The translations under genes and the position numbers were made by a program. Shown one piece after another: positions 21,984 through 31,965 of a DNA stretch of 64,000 nucleotides. The DNA comes from Symbiodinium natans (taxonomy: Eukaryota > Sar > Dinophyceae > Suessiales > Symbiodiniaceae), in the NCBI GenBank assembly GCA_905221605.1, contig CAJNDS010002091.1, forward strand, positions 1 to 64,000, in the 5' to 3' direction. Each line of letters begins with the position of its first letter. The first letter of the stretch is position 1. The notes under the pieces were generated by a model, which worked only from the letters and a program-made list of their open reading frames with translations, ran no database searches and had not been told where the DNA came from.

Positions 21984-22232
21984 TACAGGGTATACTGCGT
22001 TTCAAAAAATGATGCGATACATTATGCAACTAGAGATATGTATGACAAAGTTCATAAAATGTACAAGATGTACTCTACAAGAAATGTAGCTCGTGGCAAG
22101 AATAACCTGTAAATCAGAAACCAAACAATTATGCAATCCCGCGGTTGAAGAACCCTAAACCCTAAACCCTAAACCCTAAACCCTAAACCCTAAACCCTGA
22201 ACCCTAAAGGCCCTAAACCTTACGCCCTGAAG

Positions 22233-22330
22233 CTAGGATTCAGAGGTGTAAGGGTTCACGAGACTTCGGGTTCGGGCGATCTTTCGCTGCAACTCATGGC
22301 GTGTCATGCAGCTACTCCCAGACCCAAGTG
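22233..22330 (-). CDS. Probable terminal exon of an unrecognised protein
   Basis: Minus strand reads VPLGSGSSCMTRHELQRKIA then RTRSLVNPYTSES and stop. The preceding intron ends GTTGATTCCGAG and carries family E-like words (AAGAAGGGCACCC). It may belong with the start exon at 22902-22972, but the phase of the join is unclear. Confidence 0.45.
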
Positions 22331-22467
22331 GAACCTCGGAATCAACAGGGTGCCCTTCTTGGATAAAAAAGGGCTTACAAGGGAGCCGAAACCCTAAAAA
22401 GCAAAAGGCAAAAGTGCGATGAAAGTGTACATGCGGTCTAAAGGGGCTTCTAAGGGAACCTAAATCT

Positions 22468-22574
22468 TGGTAGCCCAGTAACCATATTATAATATGGGCA
22501 CCCTTTTTTTGGTTGGTTACTTTATAAGGGAACACAGGGGAAAAAAGGGTAAAGGGTACCACTGGGCCATCAAG
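22468..22574. mobile_element. Introner-like element, family D
   Basis: Inverted ends TTGGTAGCCCAGTAACC and GGTACCACTGGGCCA, with GGTTGGTTACTTTATAAGGG inside. It is the same element as 6023-6130 and isomerase intron 6. Confidence 0.8.
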
Positions 22575-22690
22575 AAATCTACATAAAGGAAAGTAAAGGG
22601 AAGCTAAACCCTAAATAAAGGGTCTTATATCAGGGAACCGAAACCCTAAATCAAGGGAAATAAAGGGAAATAAAGGGAACAAGGAAGCCT

Positions 22691-22803
22691 GGTCCGGGTC
22701 CTTAGCTGCCCTAGGCATACAAAGGGTGCTTTGTTTGGTTTGAAGGGGCTTATAAAGAAATCTAAACCGTAAACAAAGGGAACAAGGGCCTACTCTGGGT
22801 CCT
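22691..22803. mobile_element. Introner-like element, family E, diverged
   Basis: It begins GGTCCGGGTCCTTAGCTGCC and ends AAGGGCCTACTCTGGGTCC. The inner words AAAGGGTGCTTTGTTTGGTT and AAGGGGCTTATAAAG match the family. Confidence 0.6.
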
Positions 22804-22880
22804 AAACCCTAAACCCTGAACCCTAAACCCTAAACCCTAAACCCGAAACCCGAAACCCTAAACCCTAAACCTTAACAACG
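22800..22880 (-). repeat. CCCTAAA array
   Basis: About eleven degenerate units, lying in the probable intron downstream of the start exon at 22972. Confidence 0.85.
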
Positions 22881-22901
22881 AAGCAAGGAATCAGGGCCTA
22901 C

Positions 22902-22972
22902 TCTGGGTCCAGCGGCTCTCTGTCGAAGGCTTCTTGACCGTCGCCCTCGAGGATCCCAGCAGCGGAAGTCAT
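22902..22972 (-). CDS. Probable first exon, unrecognised protein
   Basis: From an ATG at 22972 the minus strand reads MTSAAGILEGDGQEAFDREP and then LDPE, with a GT donor (GTAGGCCC) that is also a family E end. Acidic N-terminus; no family recognised. Confidence 0.5.
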
Positions 22973-23009
22973 GGTTTCCAGGAGCGGAGTTTTCCTTAGA
23001 GTCGAATTC

Positions 23010-23158
23010 GGTTTAGGGTTTAGGGTTTAGGGTTTAGGGTTTAGGGTTTAGGGTTTAGGGTTTAGGGTTTAGGGTTTAGGGTTTGGGGTTTGGGGTTTAG
23101 GGTTTAGGGTTTAGGGTTTAGGGTTTAGGGTTTAGGGTTTAGGGTTTAGGGTTTAGGG
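23010..23158 (+). repeat. TTTAGGG array
   Basis: About 21 units with two TTTGGGG variants. Confidence 0.95.
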
Positions 23159-23450
23159 AGTCGGAAACAACAATCGGAGCCGACCCAAAAATGTGTTTTG
23201 GGTAGCCTGCATTTTGATGATCGAGGGATTGTTCATCTAGGGACTGTTAAGGGGAACCTATCGGCAACTGAGTAGACACCTGTACCGCACTAAGCCCTAA
23301 ACCCTAAACCCTAAACCCTAAACCCTAAACCCTAAACCCTAAACCCTAAAACCAGCTCTAAGCCTTGGCTTGGGGTTTGTGCACCGAGCACGAGGCCGCC
23401 CAAACACCCTGGTAAGCCCCCCTGGATCGCGACTGCCCACAGCTTTGACG

Positions 23451-23580
23451 TTTAGGGTTTAGGGTTTAGGGTTTAGGGTTTAGGGTTTAGGGTTTAGGGT
23501 TTAGGGTTTAGGGTTTAGGGTTTAGGGTTAACCCTAAACCCTAAATTCCCTAAACCCTAAACCCTAAACCCTAAACCCTA
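23451..23580. repeat. Head-to-head telomere-like arrays
   Basis: Ten or more TTTAGGG units (to about 23528) meet CCCTAAA units at the perfect palindromic junction GGGTTAACCC, making a large inverted repeat able to fold back. Confidence 0.93.
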
Positions 23581-23840
23581 CGTAAGAAACTGCCTCGAAG
23601 GCCCAGGTGCAAGACGGGCATGACAGTTTGAGTTTCTGTGCTGGAGGGCCCAGGGAAGTGTAGCCGACTCATGTCACACTAAACAGCATTGCGCTTGGCT
23701 CTTTTCGGGTTTAGGATTCAGGGTCTAGGCGGGAAGTAGCAATGTTCTTTTTTGCTTTGGGGGGTTCCTTTAATAAGGACTTATCGTATTTTGGGGTGTA
23801 AATTTGGTAGACACCTACACCCGAAACAATAAACCCGATT

Positions 23841-24060
23841 TCAGAAAATGCCCATATCCGAGACAAGCTTCAGCAAGAGCACTGCGGAGCGGACCTCCTG
23901 GGCGCAGAGTGACTCAACTGCGACACCATAACTTACTGTTTGTGAGTAATGGGGGACTGAGGTACCCTGTGTAATCCCTTAAAGGGTATATATGGGGTCC
24001 TCATTCCATGATTCCCTGCTAACAAACAGTAAGTTAAGTGACCCTTGAAGCAACGAAAGC
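23841..24060 (-). CDS. Last two exons of an unrecognised protein
   Basis: Exon 24060-24028 (33 nt, RFRCFKGHLTY with bases shared at both ends) and exon 23935-23841 join in frame to read SYGVAVESLCAQEVRSAVLL then LKLVSDMGIF and a stop. The upstream intron 24061-24175 has a perfect 6-bp duplication GCTTTC at its boundaries and a GC donor. The intron 23936-24027 is GT-AG. No family is recognised, but the double splice agreement makes a real gene likely. Confidence 0.55.
23936..24027 (-). mobile_element. Introner-like intron, family G
   Basis: On the minus strand GTTTGTTAGCAGGGAATC opens and ATTACTCACAAACAG closes the 92-bp intron, so the ends are inverted repeats. It matches 18668-18752. Confidence 0.65.
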
Positions 24061-24175
24061 CTTGGGGACCACATGAACCCTGCAATTGGGGTCCTATACC
24101 CTTTACTCCTATCATCTCTAGTGAGGTATATGAACCATCAACCCTTTCAGGGGTCATTTGGTCCTGAAGGAAAGC
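24061..24175 (-). mobile_element. Introner-like intron, family F
   Basis: Bounded by the 6-bp duplication GCTTTC. The element ends AGGACCAAATGACC and GGTCCCCAAG. The interior GGGGTCCTATACCCTTTACT and GAGGTATATGAACCAT match isomerase introns 1 and 8-10. GC donor, AG acceptor. Confidence 0.75.
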
Positions 24176-24194
24176 GACATCTGACACTCTAAGC

Positions 24195-24300
24195 CTTAAA
24201 CCCTAAACCCACACCCCTAAACCCTAAACCTAAACCCTAAACCCTAAACCCTAAACCCTAAACCCTAAACCCCAAACCCCAAACCCTAAACCCTGAGCCC
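24195..24300 (-). repeat. CCCTAAA array
   Basis: About 14 telomere-like units. Confidence 0.9.
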
Positions 24301-25470
24301 GAAACCCCTTTTACCAAGCAGAGCCAGCTCTTCGCAACCGCAGCCAAAGCAGAGTTGGGCTTTGGTCCTTTTGAGTGCCTTGAAACAGCAGACATGCTCC
24401 TTGAGCAACATCCTTCAACTAGCTGGGTTGGCCTTTAAAGCCTTTGAACAATATCTATATATAGGGTCCCTTCTAAACCAGGTAAGAAAGCAAAAACATG
24501 TCCCAAAAGCCAACCTAGTTGGAGAATATCCGTTCAATGGCATTGCAAACAGGATCTAACATGGCCCACGCGTTTAAGGGTTTAGGGTTTAGGGCTTAGG
24601 TGGTCATGCTCCTGGCCTGAATCTGGGGCCGCTCCATCTCCAGCTTCGGCTCGATCCTCGATGACATCCTGGGCGCTCGGGTGTGCTTTGTCCAGGCTCG
24701 TTTAGGGTTTAGGGTTTAGGGTTTAGGGTTCAGGGTATAGGGTTTGGCATTTAGGGTCTAGGAATCAGGTTCTCAGGTTTAGAATAACCGGCTTTAGGAT
24801 TTAGGTTCACGGCTCTACGGTTTAAGGATCAGAGTCTCTAAAGATTCGGCAGAGGGTGAGTAGATGGCGCTTTTAGGGTTTAGGGTTTAGGGTTTGTATA
24901 GGGTTTAGGGTTTAGGGTTTAGGTTTACCTGACGGAAGTCAGGTTGACAGGACCTCTAGGGCTGAGGAGCTTCGGGTTTAGGGCTTCAGGTTTTGAACTT
25001 CTAGGTCGTGAGGTTAAACCCCTCACGTTTAGCCTGATCAGGATTTGAGGGCATGAAGTTTTGTTGTTTCATGCATTATCGCAAGACCCCTAAGCCCGAA
25101 GTGAAAGTTCTGGGACTTTCCAGACGTTTCAAGTTACTTGACGCCTGCGCAGCGCGCCGACCCCGCTGCTTGTTGGAAGGGAACGCGGAAGTTAGGTACC
25201 CTATGTAACCCCTGAAAACGGTATGAGGTTGAAGGCTTAGAGTGTAGAGTGATCAGAGCTTAGGGTATATGCAGGTTCGCTGCTTCGACTGGGACGCGCA
25301 GGGTTTAGGGTCGATGGTCCCTGAAGTCTCAGGTAAGCAACTGTTTCCAGATGCCAGTTGCTTTGTCAACCTGCGGCAACGTGTGGTTTTTCGGGTTTGG
25401 GTTTGAGGTCGAAACCCTAAACCCTAAACCCAAAACCCTAAGCTCTAAACCCTAAACTCTAAACCCTTAG
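24301..25470. other. Spacer with TTTAGGG patches
   Basis: Small patches lie at about 24575-24600, 24700-24760 and 24868-24925, with diverged TTTAGG-like words through 24770-25030. Minus-strand 25395-25330 is open and could continue the gene at 25477-25930 (LTKQLASGNSCLPETSGTI), but this is uncertain. Confidence 0.4.
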
Positions 25471-25476
25471 CCCTAC

Positions 25477-25930
25477 ATCAGATTTCTGGGGAGGTGCAGA
25501 TCGGCATGGGCATCGAACACATCGTCGGGGTGCACGTGGCTTGCCAAGTCGAAGAACTCATGCGCAACACTTCTCCACCCAGGAGTAACCTAGGAATAAG
25601 AAGGGTGCCCCTTTTGGTTTTAAGGATAAGGGAACCCCAATTCTTAAAACAAAACAATAAGGGCCTACTCCGGGTCCTAGACTGTTTGCGCAACCAGCAC
25701 TGCCTTTACTTCTTCATGCTTGGTTTGCACCTTGACCCAGCAACCATCAAGAAGTTTTGGGTTGACAAAATGACATTCAGCCTTCTCATAGCCCAAACGT
25801 GCCTGCTTCTTGAAAGCCCCAGCGGGATCTGCACGCACTGCTTTGTTGTAGATGGAGTTTTCTCCTTGGGTTGGAAAGTGCCGAACATACCCTCGCCCTG
25901 TATCCGCAAAACCATTAAGTTTCTGGGGCG
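25477..25930 (-). CDS. Unrecognised protein, two exons around a family E intron
   Basis: Exon 25930-25683 reads about 80 codons including FADTGRGYVRHFPTQGENSI, AVRADPAGAFKKQARLGYEK and DGCWVKVQTKHEEVKAVLVA. Exon 25589-25477 reads VTPGWRSVAHEFFDLASHVH then PDDVFDAHADLHLPRN. They join in phase with GT-AG boundaries. Codon use and composition are those of a soluble enzyme-like protein, but I recognise no family. It starts the array-free island and may be the 3' part of the coiled-coil gene upstream at 26.3-26.8 kb. Confidence 0.6.
25590..25682 (-). mobile_element. Introner-like intron, family E
   Basis: On the minus strand it runs GTCTAGGACCCGGAGTAGGC to TTATTCCTAG. Inner words AAGGGGCACCC and GGTTCCCTTATCC match free copies at 9638, 34807 and 5670. 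The open frame continues correctly across it, which is direct evidence that this family can act as an intron. Confidence 0.8.
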
Positions 25931-26318
25931 CTGAAGCTTGGAACCGTGGGTCTGCAACTCTGCTTGAAACAGGGCTGGCCTAGCAATATTAATGTTTCAC
26001 TGAGCATCTCCACTACCTGCAACACAAAGTAACCCTTACATCTGAGCCCAAAACCTCCCAAACCGTCAGAACTCGACGCCCTCAGAAATGACCCACAACG
26101 TGGGTTTCCAAAAAAATCAACAGACAACAGAACATGGACCGTCGCCTCGATTTGTTTTACATTCCATATCATCAAAGCCCGTGACATCCCCGAGGGAGAT
26201 AATTGGAGCTGTGAATTCGCAATTTGCGGTAAGCGGCTGAAATGTTAAGGTTGCCAGTTGGGTCAATGACGTTGTGTTTTTCAGACGGATTTCATCCGCA
26301 CCGGCGTGGCGTGAGTTG

Positions 26319-26822
26319 TCATTCACTAAGCATGGACCACGGAAAGTCGGAGATCCTGGGGGGTGTCGTGGGAATAGCACCTTGCGCGTGAGATGATGGG
26401 TTGAAGATGCTTGGAATGCTGGTCTGGCGTACAAGGCCCGCAACTCGGTCCATCGCAGCCATCACATGCCTTTTCACGAGCAAAAACGATGCAAACCTGC
26501 GCCTGCTTGTCCTGCCAAGCTGGTCTCTCTGACCCATGTACTTTTTGGCCAGCGATCTGACACGTTCTGTCTCGGCTTGCCAGCAGCACCAGTTTTCGTA
26601 GAAGAGGTCCCGATCACTCTCAGCCCGTCGCAACTCTTCTCGCAGCTTCTCGTAAGCCACGTCCGCCTCCTTGAGCCTGCGCAAGAGATCCTTCTCGGTG
26701 TCGACGTGCTTCGTCACCTCCTTCTTCAACCTTTCGGACTTGCTCCTCTGCCTTCTCGGCTCGTTCCTGCTCTCGTCGAGCTGCGGCAGCGTTCCTTTGT
26801 ACTGCTATCCTCCATCCTGAAA
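26319..26822 (-). CDS. Coiled-coil protein, frameshifted
   Basis: Minus strand from an acceptor TTTCAG at about 26822. First frame reads AVQRNAAAARREQERAEKAE and EQVRK, then the coding signal shifts frame near 26735 to KKEVTKHVDTEKDLLRRLKE, YEKLREELRRAESDRDLFYE and ends SDFPWSMLSE before a stop at 26319. The charged heptad-like pattern means a coiled coil. The single-base frame change inside an otherwise good coil suggests a mutation or a sequencing error. Further upstream, minus-strand 27001-26931 reads QKPEAKARAALLAQQAEVGK and may be another exon. Function unknown. Confidence 0.5.
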
Positions 26823-27199
26823 TAATGAATCAAGCAAGAGGTCAATCGTGCCTCCACGTCCTGCCGACACATGTGCTCACTCTCCGCGGCCACCCTTTGT
26901 GAGCCCAGACCCTAGATTGGGCTCAGGGGCCCGAATCCCCTTTCCCACCTCGGCTTGCTGGGCCAGGAGTGCCGCACGGGCCTTGGCCTCAGGTTTCTGG
27001 ATGTTGTTTTCGGTACATGAAGGCCACCGTGGAACAGCAGCCCGACTCAGTGCTGCGTAAGTTGCCAGGAGCAGGGAGGGCCCAGCGCCTGGAACTGCAA
27101 GCTCAGAGGCTGGGGGGACTCTCCATTGAGCATGACTTGGAGAGGCGGGCGCTTTTCTCCATGAAGCTTTGGATGGCGGAGACTTTCTGACGGCCTTCT

Positions 27200-28250
27200 A
27201 GCACACCCCAGCCACAACACGTTTCCAGGATGATCATCCAGAAGCTTGCTTGTGTGGTCATGCCTGCACTGAAAGCCGTGCATGATGACGACGAAGAAAA
27301 GTTGTTGTGCAAGTCGGCTTGCTCCCATGCTGTGTAATGTTGCACCCGCAATATTCTGGTGGGACGCTATTATGAAAAGTTTTCCGGCTATTCGGCATCT
27401 TGACCCTATGTTTTGGTGGTCCGCTATAATGAAAAGTTTTCGGGCCGGGACTGTTTTTTTAAGGGTTTCAGGAAGGCACAAGCCTTCTCGAGAAGGAGAG
27501 ATACTTGAAGCCTGAAGCCTCGACCTTTCCAGGATCTCCGAAAATCTTCTTTTTTCAGGGCGCCTTTTCTTTATAAATTCCTTATTAAAAACTATATGTT
27601 TCCATAGGCAAATCATATCCGGAAAGGGGGTACCTTACGGAGGCCTCCGGACATACTTTAATACCTTTGTTTGGGGGTCGGCTACAATGCAAATCTACCG
27701 GGGCCCTGGGCTCTGTCCTTCGGTTTTCAGGAAGGCAAAAGCTTTCTCGAGAAGAAGGGGCACTTGAAGCCTGAAGCCTCGACCTTGCCAGGGTCGGGGG
27801 GTAGCTTACGGAGGCCTCCGGACCCCTTCCCTGCCTGACTGTTTGGGGCTCTTCTTTATTCAGGTTCCTCGACTGTTTGGGGGGGGGGTTACATTATTAA
27901 AGCAGGTCCAACATTAGGGTCTTCGCCGGCATTAACCTGTTGTGCCTCAGCATAACGGAACAGGGCATGCAGTACTGTAGAACACAAACCGACTCTTGCA
28001 GTATGGCTTGGCCGGCATGCTCAGAAATATGCTTACCTATCTTACCTGGTCTTACCTGTTCAAGTCCAACATTGTGTTGTGCAGTATAATTAGTGTGCAT
28101 TTTGTTCCGCGCACGTAGCAGAAGAATTATCGCTCACAAACGCATTGGGAAAACCTGTTGAGTTTTATACTCAGCTGCGTATCAACGTGACCAACTCCCA
28201 AGACACGTCATCTCCGTGATTTCCGCTGGGCTGGCGTAAAAACCAAGATA
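27200..28250. repeat. Diverged tandem repeat in array-free island
   Basis: Two units of about 270 bp share GGGTTTCAGGAAGGCA.AAG, CTTTCTCGAGAAG, ACTTGAAGCCTGAAGCCTCG and TTACGGAGGCCTCCGGAC: the first at about 27380-27655, the second at about 27656-27830. A shorter motif, GCTATTATGAAAAGTTTTCC, also repeats at 27369 and 27424. 27830-28250 shows no supported gene. Confidence 0.6.
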
Positions 28251-28469
28251 ATTGATACACCAACCTGCTACTAAGCCAAGAAGCCTCCTCCTTGGTCACA
28301 CCGTAGGAACCGCTTTCGGCCGTGCACACCTTTCACGAACAAAGCATCACAAGCAACTTCGGCTGGTCAGTGTCCGCAGCGATTGCAGGCCAGTAGCAAA
28401 AGGACTCCCCATCCAGGCTTGGGCGAAGAGCTGCCGGAACAGCTTTGAAGCACACCAATCCTGGAGGAG

Positions 28470-28868
28470 TTACACCCACTCCCACGACACAGCCGGGATT
28501 TGTGGCATGCTGCCAAAATCAGCTGGGCTTTTGGCAGGCACAGTTTGGCCACCGGAGCGAACAAGACAGGTCCTCGATTCCGGAGAGGGGCAGCGCACGT
28601 GGCAATCATCTCCGCTTGGCTTGCCATCCTCGACAAAATGGACACTCCTGCGCATCAGCATGCAATCAAACGCGACGCATCTGCCTCCTGAGTGAGAGTT
28701 CTCCAGCTTGAAGGCTTGAAAGTTGAAAGACAGCTGCTGTGAATGAAGCAGGCTTGAAGGGACGTCTGCAACCCGCAATGCACCAATACAGTGCAAGAAA
28801 GAGCCGCCAGCAGACAAAAGCAACGGCAGCCTCTTCTTTGTAGAGATCTCATCAGAACGTACCTGCAA
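28470..28868 (-). CDS. Possible exon, unrecognised
   Basis: A 132-codon minus-strand frame includes KLENSHSGGRCVAFDC and VHFVEDGKPSGDDCHVRC. The opposite strand is also open, so the strand call is weak. No family recognised. Confidence 0.3.
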   Translation of the reverse strand: MQVRSDEISTKKRLPLLLSAGGSFLHCIGALRVADVPSSLLHSQQLSFNFQAFKLENSHSGGRCVAFDCMLMRRSVHFVEDGKPSGDDCHVRCPSPESRTCLVRSGGQTVPAKSPADFGSMPQIPAVSWEWV

Positions 28869-29900
28869 AGTTCCGGGAAGAGGCCCACCCCTGGCCCCCC
28901 ACCGCGCTCCCCTTTATAGCCATACAAGGCTGACGGATCCCTGCCTCGAAGGAAGGCCAGTCCGCTGCAGTACATACACCTCTCTGGTTGTGAGCTTGCT
29001 GGTGCAATGGTGCAATCTAGATTTAACCCAGACCAGGGTCTCCCTGATCACCTTGTTCGGCATTCGAGTCAGCTGTGAGAGTGCATAACTGAGCCTCAAA
29101 CCAAACAAATGCTACATTCACGTTCAAAGCAGGATGATGCTAGCAATTGAACCAAACGAGCGACGACAAGCTGACACTGCGGCTCACATTTGCTGGCCAA
29201 CGATCAGTCCAAACCCCAACGGTTCAACAACCATTCAGTGAGCAATCCCGTTCAGTATCTTGTTGGCATCACGGAAGAAGATGCGCCATGAATATGAGGA
29301 CACTGTAGCCCCAACAGCAAGAGGACTAAAGCAGCTTCAATCAACATCGGCCCCCCAAAAAAACAAAGAAAATCAAATGCGATGCATTTAACAAGGAGAA
29401 ACGAATACCACGGACCATGGATCTTGTGTAGAGCTTGGCCGACTGCTTGCAATGAAAACTTAGCATTCGTCGCTGTAACAGTTGTATACCTGGTCCGTGG
29501 AACCTGCTCGGAGCCATCCAAAGGCGGGTCCAAAGGCGAACGTAAATGTGAAGGCTAGGCTCCCGGCTCCAGTGAAGAAGGAGAACATCTGGTGGCAAGA
29601 AGCTGCAAGAAGCATAGATATTCGCGATAGTGGGGACGATAGCTGTCTTGCTGACTGATTTTGCTCTTCGCGCTCTTAAGCAACATCGTGCGCGCAGCAG
29701 GTTTTGCGAAGGAGGTTGTAGCAACGTGACCACCAGATGCCGCAGTCACGGTCAACAAGCAGCAGACGCGTGGGGATATTGAGCCACTCAAAGCTTTGAA
29801 AGTTGCCATACAAGACGCAGCGCAAGCCAAACAAGCTCTACCACATCCCCCACGAAATTCTTCGAGCAATTTCCCGATTAAGACGGGAGATCCATCCTCA
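28869..29900. other. Array-free sequence, no supported gene
   Basis: GC-balanced unique sequence without telomere repeats. Minus-strand frames of up to 130 codons exist, but none shows a convincing domain. Confidence 0.35.
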
Positions 29901-29905
29901 GGTGC

Positions 29906-29955
<50 letters not shown>
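29906..29955. repeat. (GCA)n trinucleotide run
   Basis: About 16 uninterrupted CAG/GCA units. On the minus strand this would encode poly-Leu or poly-Ala; no gene context. Confidence 0.95.
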
Positions 29956-30012
29956 CACTGACTTGATGATCGCAAAATGCGGCTCATGTACATCAATCGG
30001 TTCTACATTGTA

Positions 30013-30579
30013 TCAAACGCCCTCGTGATTCATGAGGATTGTGTTCACATCCGTGAAGCTGCTATCCGCATTCTGGGTTGCCAGATTCTCTTGCTCGACT
30101 TCGCCTCTTTGTGTGATTTCCATGGCCATGGTCTGAACTGTCTGCTGCATGCTTGGCGGCGTGCACAACGCCACACCATTGTCTGGCGGATCCAGTTGGT
30201 GGAAGTCGCCAGCAAGGATGATGTTTATGCCGCCGAACGACTCGTCAGCAGCCGCAGCGGGGTCGCGGCTTTGTCTCGGGAGCAGCAGGCGCAACTTGCA
30301 TTCCACTTCCGCGAGGAAATGCGCCGACAACATGCTGACCTCGTCTATCGCAAGCCACCGCAAGTGCTGGACGCCGCGAGCCAACCTCTCGTGGTTCGCT
30401 CCGTCCACGGCTTGCTGCCTCCGGTCCAGTCCGAGCAAGCTGTGCAAGGTCACGCCGTCGTACTGTGCAGCCATGATGCCCTGTAAAGCCGCGTACTGAA
30501 ACTCCACCCCCTATGTGTAGCCGAGAACGTTGGTGAACAGTTCTCGCAACTTGAGAAGCACGTGGCTTTTCCCTACCGC
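30013..30579 (-). pseudogene. PIF1-type helicase, N-terminal motor half, with an in-frame stop
   Basis: The minus strand starts with VGKSHVLLKLRELFTNVLGY, the Walker A loop region. After a TAG at 30511-30513 it continues GVEFQYAALQGIMAAQYDG and VTLHSLLGL. The Walker B motif is LAIDEVSML and the next motif ILAGDFHQLDP, both in the order of PIF1-like 5'-3' DNA helicases. The TAG stands where the family usually has a polar residue and could be a single C-to-T change of CAG. The first glycines of Walker A are missing, so the exon boundary lies just upstream or is lost. The C-terminal helicase motifs were not found. Such helicases work in telomere and mitochondrial DNA upkeep or inside Helitron transposons; which applies is unknown. 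Confidence 0.7.
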
Positions 30580-31660
30580 TCAGGCTTGGAAAGCCTGTAG
30601 CCCAAGGAGGGTTCTTGCTGCTTGAGAATGGCTGACAGGGAAGTTGTTCTGAAATCACACATGGGCATGAGGCCACGAACGGCGTCCTCCACCGGCGCGT
30701 AGTTGGATTGTTGCTGCGATAAACTGCACGCTCGAGTGTAGCTGTTTGGACCGCGCCTCATCGGCCTCCTCTGCTTCCGCAATTGCCTGGATAGCAGAGG
30801 CTAAGTTCCTGCAAGCACGAGCCGGCAAATTATGAGGTCTTGGGCCTGTCGACACCTCAACAGCCAAGGCCACCCAGGGCCTGTGCCACGTTATACCAGC
30901 CAAACGTGGCCATGCGCAAGCAGTTCACAAAGGATTCAGGCTCGGCGAGACAGCTGCAGCACTAAGGAAAGCAGTTGACAGCTGGCTGATGATGACAAGA
31001 CGATGCGCCTACACCGGTAAGTCCGGTAAGTGAACATGCTTTGTGGGTTTTTGCATAGTTTGTCTGGTGTCCCCATGAAAAGAACTAAACAACTTTGAAT
31101 ATCGATTGTCGGAGATGTTGGCTCCCTGCCACCTTTACAGCTTTCGGCCCGCCTCAGGCTGGGCGCAGTTCCCTTCGGCTTCATTGTGACAGCTGCGCGC
31201 AGGGTTAGCTGGAGACGGAGTGCTATCACTAGAACAGGCGAAATTCCTCGTCCCCTTTGCCGGTGAGTTTGCTGGTTAGTTTCGTCGCGGAGTTTTGGAC
31301 CCAGGATGCCAGCGCATGAGTACGCGAGCGGTTGACATGTTCAAGCGTGAGGGGCCTCTTCGCCTTAGCGTCACACCGTAAAAGCCTTAACCGTTATCGA
31401 GTTTAGCGGCACAATCAGGCAGACCGTCAAGTTTTCGAAAATACATATGTTTGTGCATCATTTGTGTGCAAAATGCACTCAGGAAACGCATCTGGGTTTT
31501 GGACATGCACGTACAAAAATGTACTCGAAAGCTGCGACAGCTTTCAGAATTGACGAGAGTGTACTCGAAAAGCGTAATATAGTGGTCGGAGTAATTACGA
31601 ATAGTATTCCCTTAGGATCCCTTTGTGCTTATACTCTAATAGCCACCAAAACCCCAATAT
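30580..31660. other. Array-free sequence upstream of the helicase
   Basis: Minus-strand 30800-30690 reads LASAIQAIAEAEEADEARSK, which could be a helicase exon in a different frame. The rest, to 31660, has no clear gene and is free of telomere repeats. Confidence 0.35.
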
Positions 31661-31663
31661 TCT

Positions 31664-31965
31664 TACATTAAACCCTATAATATCCCAAAAAACCTTATAC
31701 TATCCCTAAACACCCTACAATATCCCTGTAAACCCTATAATCTATTTCTGCTTTTGTTTTATGGACTTGGCTTTTGTTTGCTTTTTTTTTTGTCTGGGCA
31801 ACCAAACGGAAGGCTTGCCGAGCCGAAAAAAGGCTCCGCGTGGCCCCCAAAGTACACACTACTTATTAGGGTTTGATAGGGTTTTAGGGTTTTAGGGTTT
31901 AGGGTTTCGGGTTTAGGGTTTCGGGCTAGGGTTTAGGGCTTCGGGTTTAGGGACCCCAAAGCAAG
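31664..31965. repeat. Transition back to telomere-like repeats
   Basis: CCCTATAATATCC-type variants (31669-31740) and then TTTAGGG/TTCGGG units (31866-31955) mark the end of the 6-kb array-free island. Confidence 0.8.

Noticed and set aside
29555-29956. Poly-leucine signal or membrane protein from the (GCA)n run
   Set aside because: The leucine run is only the minus-strand translation of the microsatellite and the rest of the frame shows no domain.
30245-30676. Alternative minus-strand frame of 143 codons over the helicase
   Set aside because: It overlaps the frame with Walker A, Walker B and GDFHQLDP motifs and has no domain of its own.
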